Assembly (NCBI GenBank): GCA_023399815.1
Contig: JAEWOJ010000044.1
Coordinates: forward strand, 1 to 30,403
Source: Pseudomonadota bacterium
GTDB lineage: Bacteria > Pseudomonadota > Gammaproteobacteria > Xanthomonadales > Xanthomonadaceae
DNA: 30,403 bases
Reading direction: 5' to 3'
The position numbers and the translations under genes are program-made. The notes beneath the pieces were generated by a model, which ran no database searches, was not told the DNA's origin, and was given only the letters and a program-made list of their open reading frames with translations. Positions 7,637-15,785 of this stretch are shown here, in pieces. Within the stretch, counting starts at the first letter, position 1, and each line of letters starts with the position of its first letter.

Positions 7637-8478
7637 AGCTTCAGCTCCTGCCGGTGGCGAGGTGGTGGCTCAGGCACTCCACCGCCCCGGCCATCCCCGT
7701 GCAGCCACGATGCCTTGAAGCCGGCCCAGCCCTCGCCTGCGGCACGCTCGATGGCTTGCGGCAACGTCATGCCAGCCTTCACGGCCTCGCGCCGAACCCC
7801 ATCAAGCGCGGTTGTGGTCAGCGGCATCCGCTTCGCTCGGCGAGCGTTCAGCCAGTCCTCCGCGTGCTGCCTCTCCACGCCCTCGGCAACCAAGTCGCGG
7901 ACGCCCAACGATCGAGAGCCACGAGGCTGAACCAGGCGGCTATCTGTTCCGTCAGGAACAGATTCATTGGTGGTAGTGGTGGTGGTAGTGGTGGTGTCAT
8001 CACTCCCACCGGATTCCCGCGTCGCTTCCGTATCCGTCCCACGCCACTCCTGCGTCTGTCCCGTAGGTGTCCCATGGGACAGACCGGCCTCCCGCTGCCG
8101 CAGGCGATACGCAGCCTTGCGCTTGGTCTCGCGGTCCTTGCGCCCTGTCATTTCCAGCACCAGTTCGGTGACTACCGGGTGGTACAGGCGTCCATCGTCG
8201 GCGGTCCTCCACCCACGCAGCAAGATCGCCCTGTCTTGCCGGAAGGCGTCGAGATCCAGCCCCAGGCGTGCCGCAATCAGCGTGTCCTCGCCAGGCAGGG
8301 AACCACACGGCACCTGCTGCCACGCGATGAACCAGAGCATCAGCAGAAGCGGGCGCTGGTGCGCATCGGCGAGTGCCCAAGTATCGGACTGGGTGATGCG
8401 CTCACAATCCAGCTCGAACCGGAATCCTCCGGCCTTGGTGGATGCGGAGTACGGAGGTTGCATGACCATGTCAGGCAT
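7633..8478 (-). CDS. Phage-type replication protein (DUF1376/YdaU-like N-terminus)
   Basis: 281 aa from ATG 8478; GTG 8487 and ATGs 8469 and 8463 are possible. I prefer 8478 because it overlaps the previous gene by 8 bases (ATGCCTGA). Residues around 20-100 (ERITQSDTWALADAHQRPLLLMLWFIAWQQ, written in parts: 'ITQSDTWALADAHQRPLLLM', then LWFIAWQQ and PCGSLPGED) match the pattern of phage replication proteins that act as initiator or helicase loader. A basic stretch 'GRKDRETKRKAAYRLRQREA' follows, then a flexible linker with nine Thr in a row, then a C-terminal helical domain with DLVAEGV..QHAEDWLNARRAKRMPLT, common in such proteins. It sits directly before the DnaB gene with a 4-base overlap, which supports a helicase-loading role. 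That role is inferred from context. Confidence 0.75.
   Translation of the reverse strand: MPDMVMQPPYSASTKAGGFRFELDCERITQSDTWALADAHQRPLLLMLWFIAWQQVPCGSLPGEDTLIAARLGLDLDAFRQDRAILLRGWRTADDGRLYHPVVTELVLEMTGRKDRETKRKAAYRLRQREAGLSHGTPTGQTQEWRGTDTEATRESGGSDDTTTTTTTTTNESVPDGTDSRLVQPRGSRSLGVRDLVAEGVERQHAEDWLNARRAKRMPLTTTALDGVRREAVKAGMTLPQAIERAAGEGWAGFKASWLHGDGRGGGVPEPPPRHRQELKL
7969..7995 (-). repeat. Nine-codon poly-threonine triplet tract
   Basis: Nine consecutive Thr codons (ACC with two ACT) encode a poly-Thr linker in the replication protein. As triplets, slippage would change linker length without shifting the frame. Confidence 0.85.
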
Positions 8479-8686
8479 CGAGCGCACGCCGGACCGCGGC
8501 GAACCAGTGGGGTGCGAACTTACGCACGGCTCTGCGATCGTGAAGCTGGCCGAGCTTGCCGGCCATGGTCATCGCTTCATCGAAAGCATGGTCATCGACC
8601 GGTGTGGTATTGTTCGCCCGCACCAAGCCCGCCAGCCCGTGCCCGTTGCCCGCCTCGCGCGGGCTTCGTTGTTTTTGGGGCATCAT
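8471..8686 (-). CDS. Small protein of unknown function in replication operon
   Basis: 71 aa, not recognised. The sequence is basic and has no membrane segment; the middle ('DDHAFDEAMTMAGKLGQLHD') and the end (RRAVRKFAPHWFAAVRRALDA) are probably helical. It is believable as a gene because its ATG overlaps the stop of the upstream HTH gene (ATGA) and its own stop overlaps the start of the replication protein, the same tight coupling as the rest of the operon. It may assist replication or regulation; nothing in the sequence decides. Confidence 0.6.
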   Translation of the reverse strand: MMPQKQRSPREAGNGHGLAGLVRANNTTPVDDHAFDEAMTMAGKLGQLHDRRAVRKFAPHWFAAVRRALDA

Positions 8687-8898
8687 GCACCGCCTTCGCC
8701 GCTAGCGATGAAGGCGCTCAGGTCTGCCCGACTGTATCGAATGCAGCGCTCACCCAATCGAATCCAACGAGGCCCCTTGCGAAGGACACGCCAGTTCGCC
8801 AGCGTCCTGGTACTCACCGCAAGCAAGGCAGCTGCCTCATCGGCAGTCAGCAAATCAACCGGCCCGGACAAGAGACGCACCTGACTGGCCGCACTCAC
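8683..8898 (-). CDS. Excisionase-like small HTH protein
   Basis: 71 aa with a GTG start at 8898 that overlaps the previous stop as GTGA. The core 'LLTADEAAALLAVSTRTLAN' then WRVLRKGPRWIRLGERCIRYSRADLSAFI is a winged HTH of the HTH_17/excisionase type: L(T)..EAA.LL.VS..TL..WR.....P...RLG...RY...DL..F. Such proteins bind DNA either as recombination directionality factors that help the integrase excise the element or as transcriptional activators. It directly follows another protein of the same class, so one may be the excisionase and the other a regulator of the replication genes. Confidence 0.8.
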   Translation of the reverse strand: MSAASQVRLLSGPVDLLTADEAAALLAVSTRTLANWRVLRKGPRWIRLGERCIRYSRADLSAFIASGEGGA

Positions 8899-9104
8899 TG
8901 CACTACCCCGTTAGCGACCAGCGCCTCAATCTCAGCCACCGGGATCATCGTGCGGCGACCCAACTTCACTGTCCGCAGGCGCCCCTTGGAAATCTGCATA
9001 TGGATCCATGTGCGACCAACGCCGCCCAACACAGCACGCGCGTCATCGATGGAGTACAGCAGGGGAGCAGCTGTGCGTTCCGTGGAAGTCGATACCAAAG
9101 CCAT
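8895..9104 (-). CDS. Second excisionase-like small HTH protein
   Basis: 69 aa from ATG 9104, chosen because GAGGTGG lies at good spacing upstream; a longer frame to 9137 lacks this. The sequence 'LLYSIDDARAVLGGVGRTWI' then HMQISKGRLRTVKLGRRTMIPVAEIEALVAN has the pattern of a HTH_17/MerR-type DNA-binding fold: Y(S)I.DA...LG.GRT.I...I..G.L..VK.GRRT.I...E...LV. It is the first gene of the tightly overlapped operon running down to the DnaB helicase, so it likely controls that operon or acts as directionality factor. The upstream 130 bases probably hold its promoter, which I cannot pick out clearly. Confidence 0.8.
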   Translation of the reverse strand: MALVSTSTERTAAPLLYSIDDARAVLGGVGRTWIHMQISKGRLRTVKLGRRTMIPVAEIEALVANGVVQ

Positions 9105-9235
9105 GAAGACCACCTCAAATTGGGGGCCAGCAGGCACGATGGATTCGCAAAGCGCGACACGGCTTTACCGCGACCACCTCCATGGGTATCGTTCTCGTGC
9201 AGGTTCTCCGGCCCATTGCAGATCAATGGAACCTA

Positions 9236-9271
9236 GGCTCCCCACCGCTGCAACGGTGGGGAGCCTTTTTT
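9236..9271 (+). terminator. Strong intrinsic terminator facing plus strand, no gene in front
   Basis: GGCTCCCCACCG (9236-9247) pairs perfectly with CGGTGGGGAGCC (9254-9265) around a 6-base loop, followed by six T. It ends a plus-strand transcript, yet the only genes nearby are on the minus strand. The T-run is absent on the minus strand. Confidence 0.85.
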
Positions 9272-9625
9272 ATGGCTCCCCATGGGGACTCAAAGTTCCG
9301 GTTTGCAGCGAACGCCGGATCTCGCCAGCGTTCGCTGGAATGAAACCTAGGCGACGTGATTTCTCGCGTCAACAACACTTACCGCCCCTTCTCAGATCAG
9401 TCGACCTGGGCAAGTTGACAAGGTGCCAACGTCAATCTGAGGGTATTTCAAGAGGCTGCTGGCCTGAACGCATTCTTCAGATGCACATCAGGTTTACACA
9501 TTCGCGCAAAAGGAAAGGCCAGTTTGACCGGACAGCCGGAGCACGAAAGGAGAGCCGATGGGAGATTTGCGCAGAGCCAACAGCCGCCCACGCGCCATCG
9601 TGCAAGTGCGGCTGTTCAATCAGCC
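9272..9625. other. Intergenic region between the two regulatory operons
   Basis: About 350 bases between the orphan terminator and the AlpA-like gene. It contains an inverted repeat with 9-base arms, CAGCGAACG (9306-9314) and CGTTCGCTG (9329-9337), without a T-run, and a perfect TTGACA at about 9414 on the plus strand without a good -10 at the usual distance. The only candidate gene is the doubtful small plus-strand frame at 9558. No terminator for the AlpA-like gene is evident. Confidence 0.4.
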
Positions 9626-9755
9626 CTACCGTGACCTCTGCTTGCTCCTAGCAATCTGCGCATCAATCCACTGCTGGACATCGATCGACGCCCAGCGCGC
9701 CGACCTACCTACAAGCACATGCCCAGGGAAGCGCCCGGCTTTCATTTCTCGGTAG
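9558..9755 (+). CDS. Doubtful small plus-strand reading frame
   Basis: 65 codons starting at an ATG with an excellent ribosome site (AAAGGAG, 5-6 bases before the start). The first half contains MGDLRRANSRPRAIVQVRLF; the second half is antisense to the AlpA-like gene. I recognise no family and the composition is that of a shadow frame, so only the ribosome site argues for it. Confidence 0.2.
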   Translation: MGDLRRANSRPRAIVQVRLFNQPYRDLCLLLAICASIHCWTSIDAQRADLPTSTCPGKRPAFISR

Positions 9756-9835
9756 ATGAAGGTCTTGCCCATCCCAGTCTTTGCCCGCACTGTCTTGAGC
9801 GGCCACAGTTCTACGCTGACGTTGGAATCAGTCAC
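9626..9835 (-). CDS. alpA: AlpA-family DNA-binding regulator
   Basis: 69 aa from a GTG at 9835, chosen because GAGGGC lies just upstream and the codon overlaps the stop of the preceding gene (GTGACTGA); an ATG at 9853 would give 75 aa. The sequence 'VELWPLKTVRAKTGMGKTFI' then YREMKAGRFPGHVLVGRSARWASIDVQQWIDAQI is the AlpA pattern: L(R)L..V...TG.....IY..M..G.FP..V..G.R...W...EV..WI. AlpA proteins are activators or excisionases of P4-like prophages and islands. Placed two genes from the integrase, it probably sets the balance between integration and excision or switches on the element's replication operon. Confidence 0.85.
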   Translation of the reverse strand: MTDSNVSVELWPLKTVRAKTGMGKTFIYREMKAGRFPGHVLVGRSARWASIDVQQWIDAQIARSKQRSR

Positions 9836-10211
9836 GGCATGCCCTCGGTTCATGTGTCCGGGCAGCTTCCATTGAGCCAATGTCATCAAGATGAAGATGG
9901 CCCGTTGCCGCCCCACTCCGCTCCACAGCGGTGCGGATGCGGGCAGCAATGCGATACGGGTGACTGGCCTGGGAGATCATGCAGACGAAGCCCGGCAGGG
10001 TGACGCTGGCAACGTAGCTAGGGTGGCTCAGGGCCAGTGCCTCCAACGTGCCGTCGTCGCGCAGGATGACAGCCAAGGGTTCGGCTTCGCTTCGGGTTGC
10101 GGCGCGAACCATCAGGGCGAGGGCCAGCCACATGTCGCCGAAGATCAGACGCCGGGATGGGCGCGAATGGGCAACGCCGATATGGGCAGGGATGGTGATG
10201 CTGGTTTGCAT
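9828..10211 (-). CDS. Unknown 127-aa protein behind a structured leader
   Basis: Start ATG 10211 has GTGGAG seven bases upstream. I do not recognise the family. The first 20 residues are polar; a hydrophobic patch 'RRLIFGDMWLALALMVRAAT' follows but is short and charged at its edges, so it is more likely a buried helix than a membrane segment. The middle ('PLAVILRDDGTLEALALSHP') reads as beta strands. The gene is the first of a two-gene unit with the AlpA-like regulator, overlapping it by 8 bases, and it is preceded by about 250 bases of structured leader and a good promoter. Its place suggests a small regulator or host-takeover factor, but that is context only. Confidence 0.65.
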   Translation of the reverse strand: MQTSITIPAHIGVAHSRPSRRLIFGDMWLALALMVRAATRSEAEPLAVILRDDGTLEALALSHPSYVASVTLPGFVCMISQASHPYRIAARIRTAVERSGAATGHLHLDDIGSMEAARTHEPRACRD

Positions 10212-10459
10212 GATGGACTCCACTGGTTGGTGAAGTCCGCCAGCCCGACGCCAATCGGGGGTGGCGGACGATACGCGGTTGGCGTACCTGCCAGTGGACA
10301 GGTGAGCCTTGCGGCTCCCGCGCACCGCCCGCCATAGAATTGGCTGGCATTTGCCCACGACGACAAAGCGGGCAACAAAAAAGCGCCTTGCATCGGTCGA
10401 TGGGCGCTGGTGCGCCACTGGTCTTCGGGACGCCAATCCCGGTCACCGATTTAGGCGAC
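10212..10459 (-). promoter_or_regulatory. Long structured 5' leader of the 127-aa/alpA operon
   Basis: The predicted transcript start near 10459 leaves about 248 untranslated bases. The clearest fold is a hairpin right before the ribosome site: GTCCGCCA (10235-10242) pairs with TGGCGGAC (10262-10269), and inside it CCCGA (10244-10248) with TCGGG (10255-10259). Farther upstream ACCTG/CAGGT closes another hairpin. Similar conserved leaders precede small genes in P4-like elements (the Ash/Icd-like region); this likeness is from memory and unverified. It could regulate translation of the first gene or be processed into a small RNA. Confidence 0.5.
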
Positions 10460-10465
10460 GGAACA

Positions 10466-10494
10466 ATAGTCGGCAGAGCCTAGCTTGATGTCAA
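10466..10494 (-). promoter_or_regulatory. Sigma-70 promoter with palindromic operator on the -35
   Basis: On the minus strand a perfect -35 TTGACA (10489-10494) is followed after 17 bases by GACTAT (10466-10471). The -35 lies inside the perfect palindrome GCTTGACATCAAGC (10483-10496), an obvious place for a repressor. The promoter drives the leader and the operon with the AlpA-like gene. Confidence 0.65.
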
Positions 10495-10510
10495 GCCCGC
10501 CCCAGCACGA

Positions 10511-11770
10511 CTAACCAGCTCGGCGGATCGGCACCACGTTGCCCTCCCGCAACCCATCCAGGTAGTCGGCCCACGCCTGCATCATGCGCCGGCGCTCATC
10601 CATGTACTGCGCTTGGTTGTAGGTACCGCGGATCTTGTTCGCATCACGGTGCGAGAGCTGGCGCTCGATGGCGTCCGGGTTCCAGCCCAGTTCGTTGAGA
10701 CGCGTACTCGCCATGTGCCGGAAGCCGTGCGGAGTCATGGTCTCGTTGTCGTAGCCGAGGCGACGCAGCGCGCTCCTGACCGTGTTGTCGGACATCGGAC
10801 GCTGCCGGGAAGCCTTGCCGACGAAGACATAACGGAACCGCCCGGTCAGTGGCTGCAGCTCGCGCAGGATGGCAACAGCCTGAGGTGCCAGCGGGACAAC
10901 ATGCGGCGGCGTGCGAGGGTTCTCCTTCTCGGCCCGACTCAGCTTCTGTTTGGTGGCCGGAATACGCCACTCGGCCGCATCCAGATCCAGTTCACCCCAC
11001 TCCATCTGCCGGATCTCACCTGGCCGCTGGAACAGGAGCGGCGACAGCCTCAATGCGGCCAACGTCACCGGGTCGCCGCTGTAGCCGTCGATGGCATGCA
11101 GCAGGCCGGCGATCTGGCCGGGATCGGTGATCGAGGCGAAGTGCTGCTTCATCGCCTTGGGCAGCGCCCCACGCAGATCATGGGCCGGGTCGCGCTTGGC
11201 GATGCCGGCGGCAATGGCGTAGCGGAACACGGCGGACAGCTCGGAGCGGATGCGATCGGCGCTTTCCAGCTTGCCCGCCTTCACCAACCGTTGCAGGACG
11301 GCCAGCAGCTCCGGGGCCTCGATCTCCGCAATGGGCCGTCCACCGACGTGCGGGAAGACGTGCTGTTCCATCCATGCCTTGCAGCGCTTGGCTGTGCCCT
11401 CGGTGCGCTGGCCTGCCCGCATCGCCTGATAGGCTCGGGTCACGACCTCCAGGCTGTTTGCCGCCCGTTCCACCCCGGCCGCCTTCTCGGCCTTGCGGTG
11501 CATACCCGGGTCAACCCCATCGGCCAGCAACGCGCGCACCTCCTCGCGCTTCTCGCGCGCCCGCCTCAACGGCACCTCGGGATACACGCCCAAGCCCAAT
11601 GTGTTCCGCTTGCCGGTGACGGGGCGCCGGTAGTCCAGCCGCCAAAGCTTCGCGCCATCCGGGTTCACCAGCAGGCACAGGCCACCGCCGTCCCGCAGCT
11701 TGTACGGCTCGGCCTGCCGCTTGGCATTGACGACCTCGGACGGGGACAGCGGCTTGATCGGCTTGGGCAT
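10511..11770 (-). CDS. int: P4-type tyrosine recombinase (integrase)
   Basis: 419 aa. The N-terminus (about 1-100) is the DUF4102 arm-binding domain with 'YKLRDGGGLCLLVNPDGAKL' and GLGVYPEVPLRRAR. A SAM-like core-binding domain follows (about 110-200), then the catalytic domain with all residues visible: the first Arg in 'LFQRPGEIRQMEWGELDLDA', HGFRHMAST (H-x-x-R), LSHRDANKIRGTY with His and the nucleophile Tyr in the following 'YNQAQYMDERRR'. It cuts and rejoins DNA at the attachment site. The gene starts 177 bases from the 3' end of ssrA and points away from it, the usual position for a tmRNA-targeting integrase. Four repeat words before its start may be its own binding sites and allow autoregulation. 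Confidence 0.95.
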   Translation of the reverse strand: MPKPIKPLSPSEVVNAKRQAEPYKLRDGGGLCLLVNPDGAKLWRLDYRRPVTGKRNTLGLGVYPEVPLRRAREKREEVRALLADGVDPGMHRKAEKAAGVERAANSLEVVTRAYQAMRAGQRTEGTAKRCKAWMEQHVFPHVGGRPIAEIEAPELLAVLQRLVKAGKLESADRIRSELSAVFRYAIAAGIAKRDPAHDLRGALPKAMKQHFASITDPGQIAGLLHAIDGYSGDPVTLAALRLSPLLFQRPGEIRQMEWGELDLDAAEWRIPATKQKLSRAEKENPRTPPHVVPLAPQAVAILRELQPLTGRFRYVFVGKASRQRPMSDNTVRSALRRLGYDNETMTPHGFRHMASTRLNELGWNPDAIERQLSHRDANKIRGTYNQAQYMDERRRMMQAWADYLDGLREGNVVPIRRAG

Positions 11771-11837
11771 GGCGGTATCTGGTTTGGCGGTACGCGCCCT
11801 GGAGAGCGCCTAGATACCGCCAACCGTACCGCCAAAC
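11771..11837. repeat. Nested inverted repeats upstream of the integrase
   Basis: GGCGGTATCT (11771-11780) is the exact reverse complement of 11812-11821, and GTTTGGCGGTAC (11782-11793) that of 11826-11837. All four contain a GGCGGTA/TACCGCC core. The cluster lies between the integrase start and the attachment site, where arm-type sites or an operator are expected. Confidence 0.7.
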
Positions 11838-11885
11838 TTGGGTGATCTCCAGTGACCACCACGTACACTGACGAACAACGGACAA

Positions 11886-11913
11886 AGAAAAACCCCTGAT
11901 TTCTCAGGGGTTT
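11886..11913 (-). terminator. ssrA: Intrinsic terminator downstream of tmRNA
   Basis: On the minus strand AAACCCCTGA pairs with TCAGGGGTTT around a GAAA tetraloop (11890-11913), followed by a T-rich run. It ends the tmRNA transcript before the integrase gene. Because it lies beyond the tmRNA 3' end it either belongs to the island or marks how far the attachment duplication reaches. Confidence 0.8.
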
Positions 11914-11946
11914 CGTGACTGCCCGGGATGTCCCGGTATCTCAATA

Positions 11947-11974
11947 TGGTGGAGGTGGGCGGAATTGAACCGCC
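11947..11974. other. Probable attachment site at the tmRNA 3' end
   Basis: The 3' end of ssrA (T-arm and acceptor strand with CCA at 11947-11949) is the usual crossover site for P4-type integrases next to tmRNA. The integrase 177 bases away supports it. A perfect 14-base palindrome CCGGGATGTCCCGG lies just outside at 11923-11936. The partner copy at the far end was not found, so the exact core is unknown. Confidence 0.5.
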
Positions 11975-12173
11975 GTCCGAAGGCACTCCATCCCCGGCAC
12001 TACATGCTTAGCTCGCCGTTGTATCTCGCCCCGGGACAGCACGGCGTGCAAAGCGCATCCCGAAACCAGCCCGCTTCATCTAGCTTGGGGCTGACGGGCA
12101 GCCACCCCATGCGATTCCGTGATGATGACCCTACGCAGCGAGCACGGACACAAGCTGTTTCGGGGCTTAGGCC

Positions 12174-12206
12174 TTAAGCGGCCAGAGCGTAGTTGTCGTC
12201 GTTGGC
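12174..12206 (-). other. ssrA: tmRNA tag reading frame (ANDDNYALAA)
   Basis: Ten sense codons from resume codon GCC to a TAA stop. The ALAA end is the recognition signal for ClpXP and related proteases. Confidence 0.95.
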
Positions 12207-12483
12207 AACTATGAGTTGTGCAGCTGGATTTACGAGGAAAGCTACCCCCTCGGCATGCGCCAAGCGACTTCACAACCCCCGTCGAAACCAGTGCACCCCC
12301 GATTTCTTCAAGAATTCCTCGGTCTTCATCGACCTGACCCGCAATCCGGCCAGAAGCGATGCTCGACAGAGGGCATGGTACGCGATGCGATCCGCTCCGT
12401 CACCTCCATGCGCTCCCTCGGACACGCGGCGGTCAGGCATCGGGGCAGACCACGGAACGAAGGTGCAAACGCATACCCCGAAA

Positions 12484-12524
12484 AGAAAAAACGTCCGCAA
12501 ACCCGGGGTCTGCAGACGTCTTTT
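12484..12524 (-). terminator. Intrinsic terminator after tRNA-Ser
   Basis: On the minus strand ACGTC-(T)-GCAGACCC pairs with GGGTTTGC-G-GACGT (one G-T pair) and is followed by six T. It separates the tRNA transcript from ssrA. Confidence 0.85.
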
Positions 12525-12528
12525 CGAC

Positions 12529-12621
12529 TGGCGGAGTGAGAGGGATTCGAACCCTCGATAGAGCTTTTGACCCTATACTCCCTTAGCAGGGGAGCCCCTT
12601 CGGCCTCTCGGGCATCACTCC
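12529..12621 (-). tRNA. serX: tRNA-Ser (GCT)
   Basis: A 93-nt type II tRNA. Acceptor GGAGUGA (5' end 12621) pairs with UCACUCC, then G and encoded CCA (12529-12531). The anticodon stem CUCCC/GGGAG holds the anticodon GCU, reading AGC and AGU serine codons. A long variable arm and the T-loop GGUUCGAAUCC are present. It precedes a T6 terminator. Confidence 0.96.
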
Positions 12622-12693
12622 GTTTCTTTCGCCTGCCGCGTGTTCCGTGGCAGGGCGCGAAGAATACCGTTTAACGGGGTGAAAGGTAAACCC

Positions 12694-12897
12694 TTATTCG
12701 GAAGTTTCTTCGCTTCCGGATGCAGCCGGCTCGTCGCCGCGCTGGATACGCTGGAAAATTTCCTCACGGTGCACCGCCACGTCCTTCGGCGCGGTGATAC
12801 CGATACGTACCTGGTTGCCCTTGACGCCGAGCACGGTCACGCTGACCGAGTCACCAATCATCAGGGTTTCGCCGACACGGCGAGTCAGGATCAACAT
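12694..12897 (-). CDS. csrA: Carbon storage regulator CsrA (RsmA)
   Basis: 67 aa from ATG 12897, where the family's standard start MLILTRRVGETLMIGD begins; a longer frame to 12987 has no support. GGAG lies 9 bases upstream. The fold is a five-strand dimer; the RNA-binding residues LTRR at the start and 'GITAPKDVAVHREEIFQRIQ' (Arg in VHREE) are present. CsrA binds GGA in hairpin loops of mRNA leaders and controls translation of central metabolism, motility and virulence genes. It sits between alaS and tRNA-Ser as in other gammaproteobacteria. The leader hairpin at 12917-12936 and a GGA in its ribosome site may allow it to repress itself. Confidence 0.96.
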   Translation of the reverse strand: MLILTRRVGETLMIGDSVSVTVLGVKGNQVRIGITAPKDVAVHREEIFQRIQRGDEPAASGSEETSE

Positions 12898-12916
12898 TGT
12901 GCGAATCTCCATGGAA

Positions 12917-12936
12917 CCGGTGGGTTTCCCCACCGG
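12917..12936 (-). promoter_or_regulatory. csrA: Leader hairpin of csrA, possible CsrA site
   Basis: On the minus strand CCGGTGGG pairs perfectly with CCCACCGG around a GAAA tetraloop, about 20 bases before the start codon. The loop junction contains GGA, and the ribosome site has a second GGA, the usual two-site arrangement for CsrA binding. With no T-run it is not a terminator. Confidence 0.45.
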
Positions 12937-13035
12937 CATTGGCGCGCCAAGTACCTGCGCCCCACGACAAAGGGAAAAGACCCCCAATGTTAATGGCAGG
13001 GCGCCGACACCTTCAAGGCGCGCGGCTGTCTACGT

Positions 13036-15687
<2,652 letters not shown>

Positions 15688-15785
15688 GAGGACTGGCGAT
15701 AGGCGGGCTGGCGGCAGCCGGCTCCCCACGCGGTACGTGGATCCGGAACGGCCGAAACCCTGAAAGGGTATCAGGCCCGGTCCAT

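Larger units (their letters stand above)
4553..11946. mobile_element. Satellite-like genomic island integrated at the tmRNA gene
   Basis: The right end is set by the 3' terminus of ssrA (11947), directly followed by a tyrosine integrase gene, the standard arrangement for islands using tmRNA as attachment site. Inside, all convincing genes lie on the minus strand: integrase, a 127-aa unknown with an AlpA-like regulator, two excisionase-like HTH proteins, a 71-aa unknown, a replication protein, a DnaB helicase and a phage-like 600-aa protein. No terminase, portal, capsid, lysis or conjugation genes are present, so it is not a full prophage or a conjugative element. The left end is uncertain: 4553 is the last element-like gene, but repeats shared with the integrase region lie at 4385-4413, and a full copy of the tmRNA 3' end was not found in the window. 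Confidence 0.6.
11947..12300 (-). ncRNA. ssrA: tmRNA (SsrA), 354 nt
   Basis: The 5' end GGGGGUG at 12300 pairs with CACCUCC before the discriminator A and CCA at 11947, forming the tRNA-like acceptor stem. A T-arm GGUUCAAUUCC closes the tRNA domain. The tag reading frame begins at a resume GCC (12204-12206) and encodes ANDDNYALAA with stop TAA (12174-12176). tmRNA with SmpB rescues stalled ribosomes and marks the broken protein for proteolysis. The gene is complete; the island next to it has restored its 3' end. Confidence 0.97.

Noticed and set aside
7654..9651. Plus-strand open frame of 665 codons opposite the replication operon
   Set aside because: Shadow of the replication and HTH genes, which have overlapping starts and family motifs on the minus strand.
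12193..12561. Plus-strand open frame over tmRNA and tRNA-Ser
   Set aside because: It is antisense to two RNA genes; the ending SERDSNPR is the familiar false product of reading a tRNA-Ser backwards.
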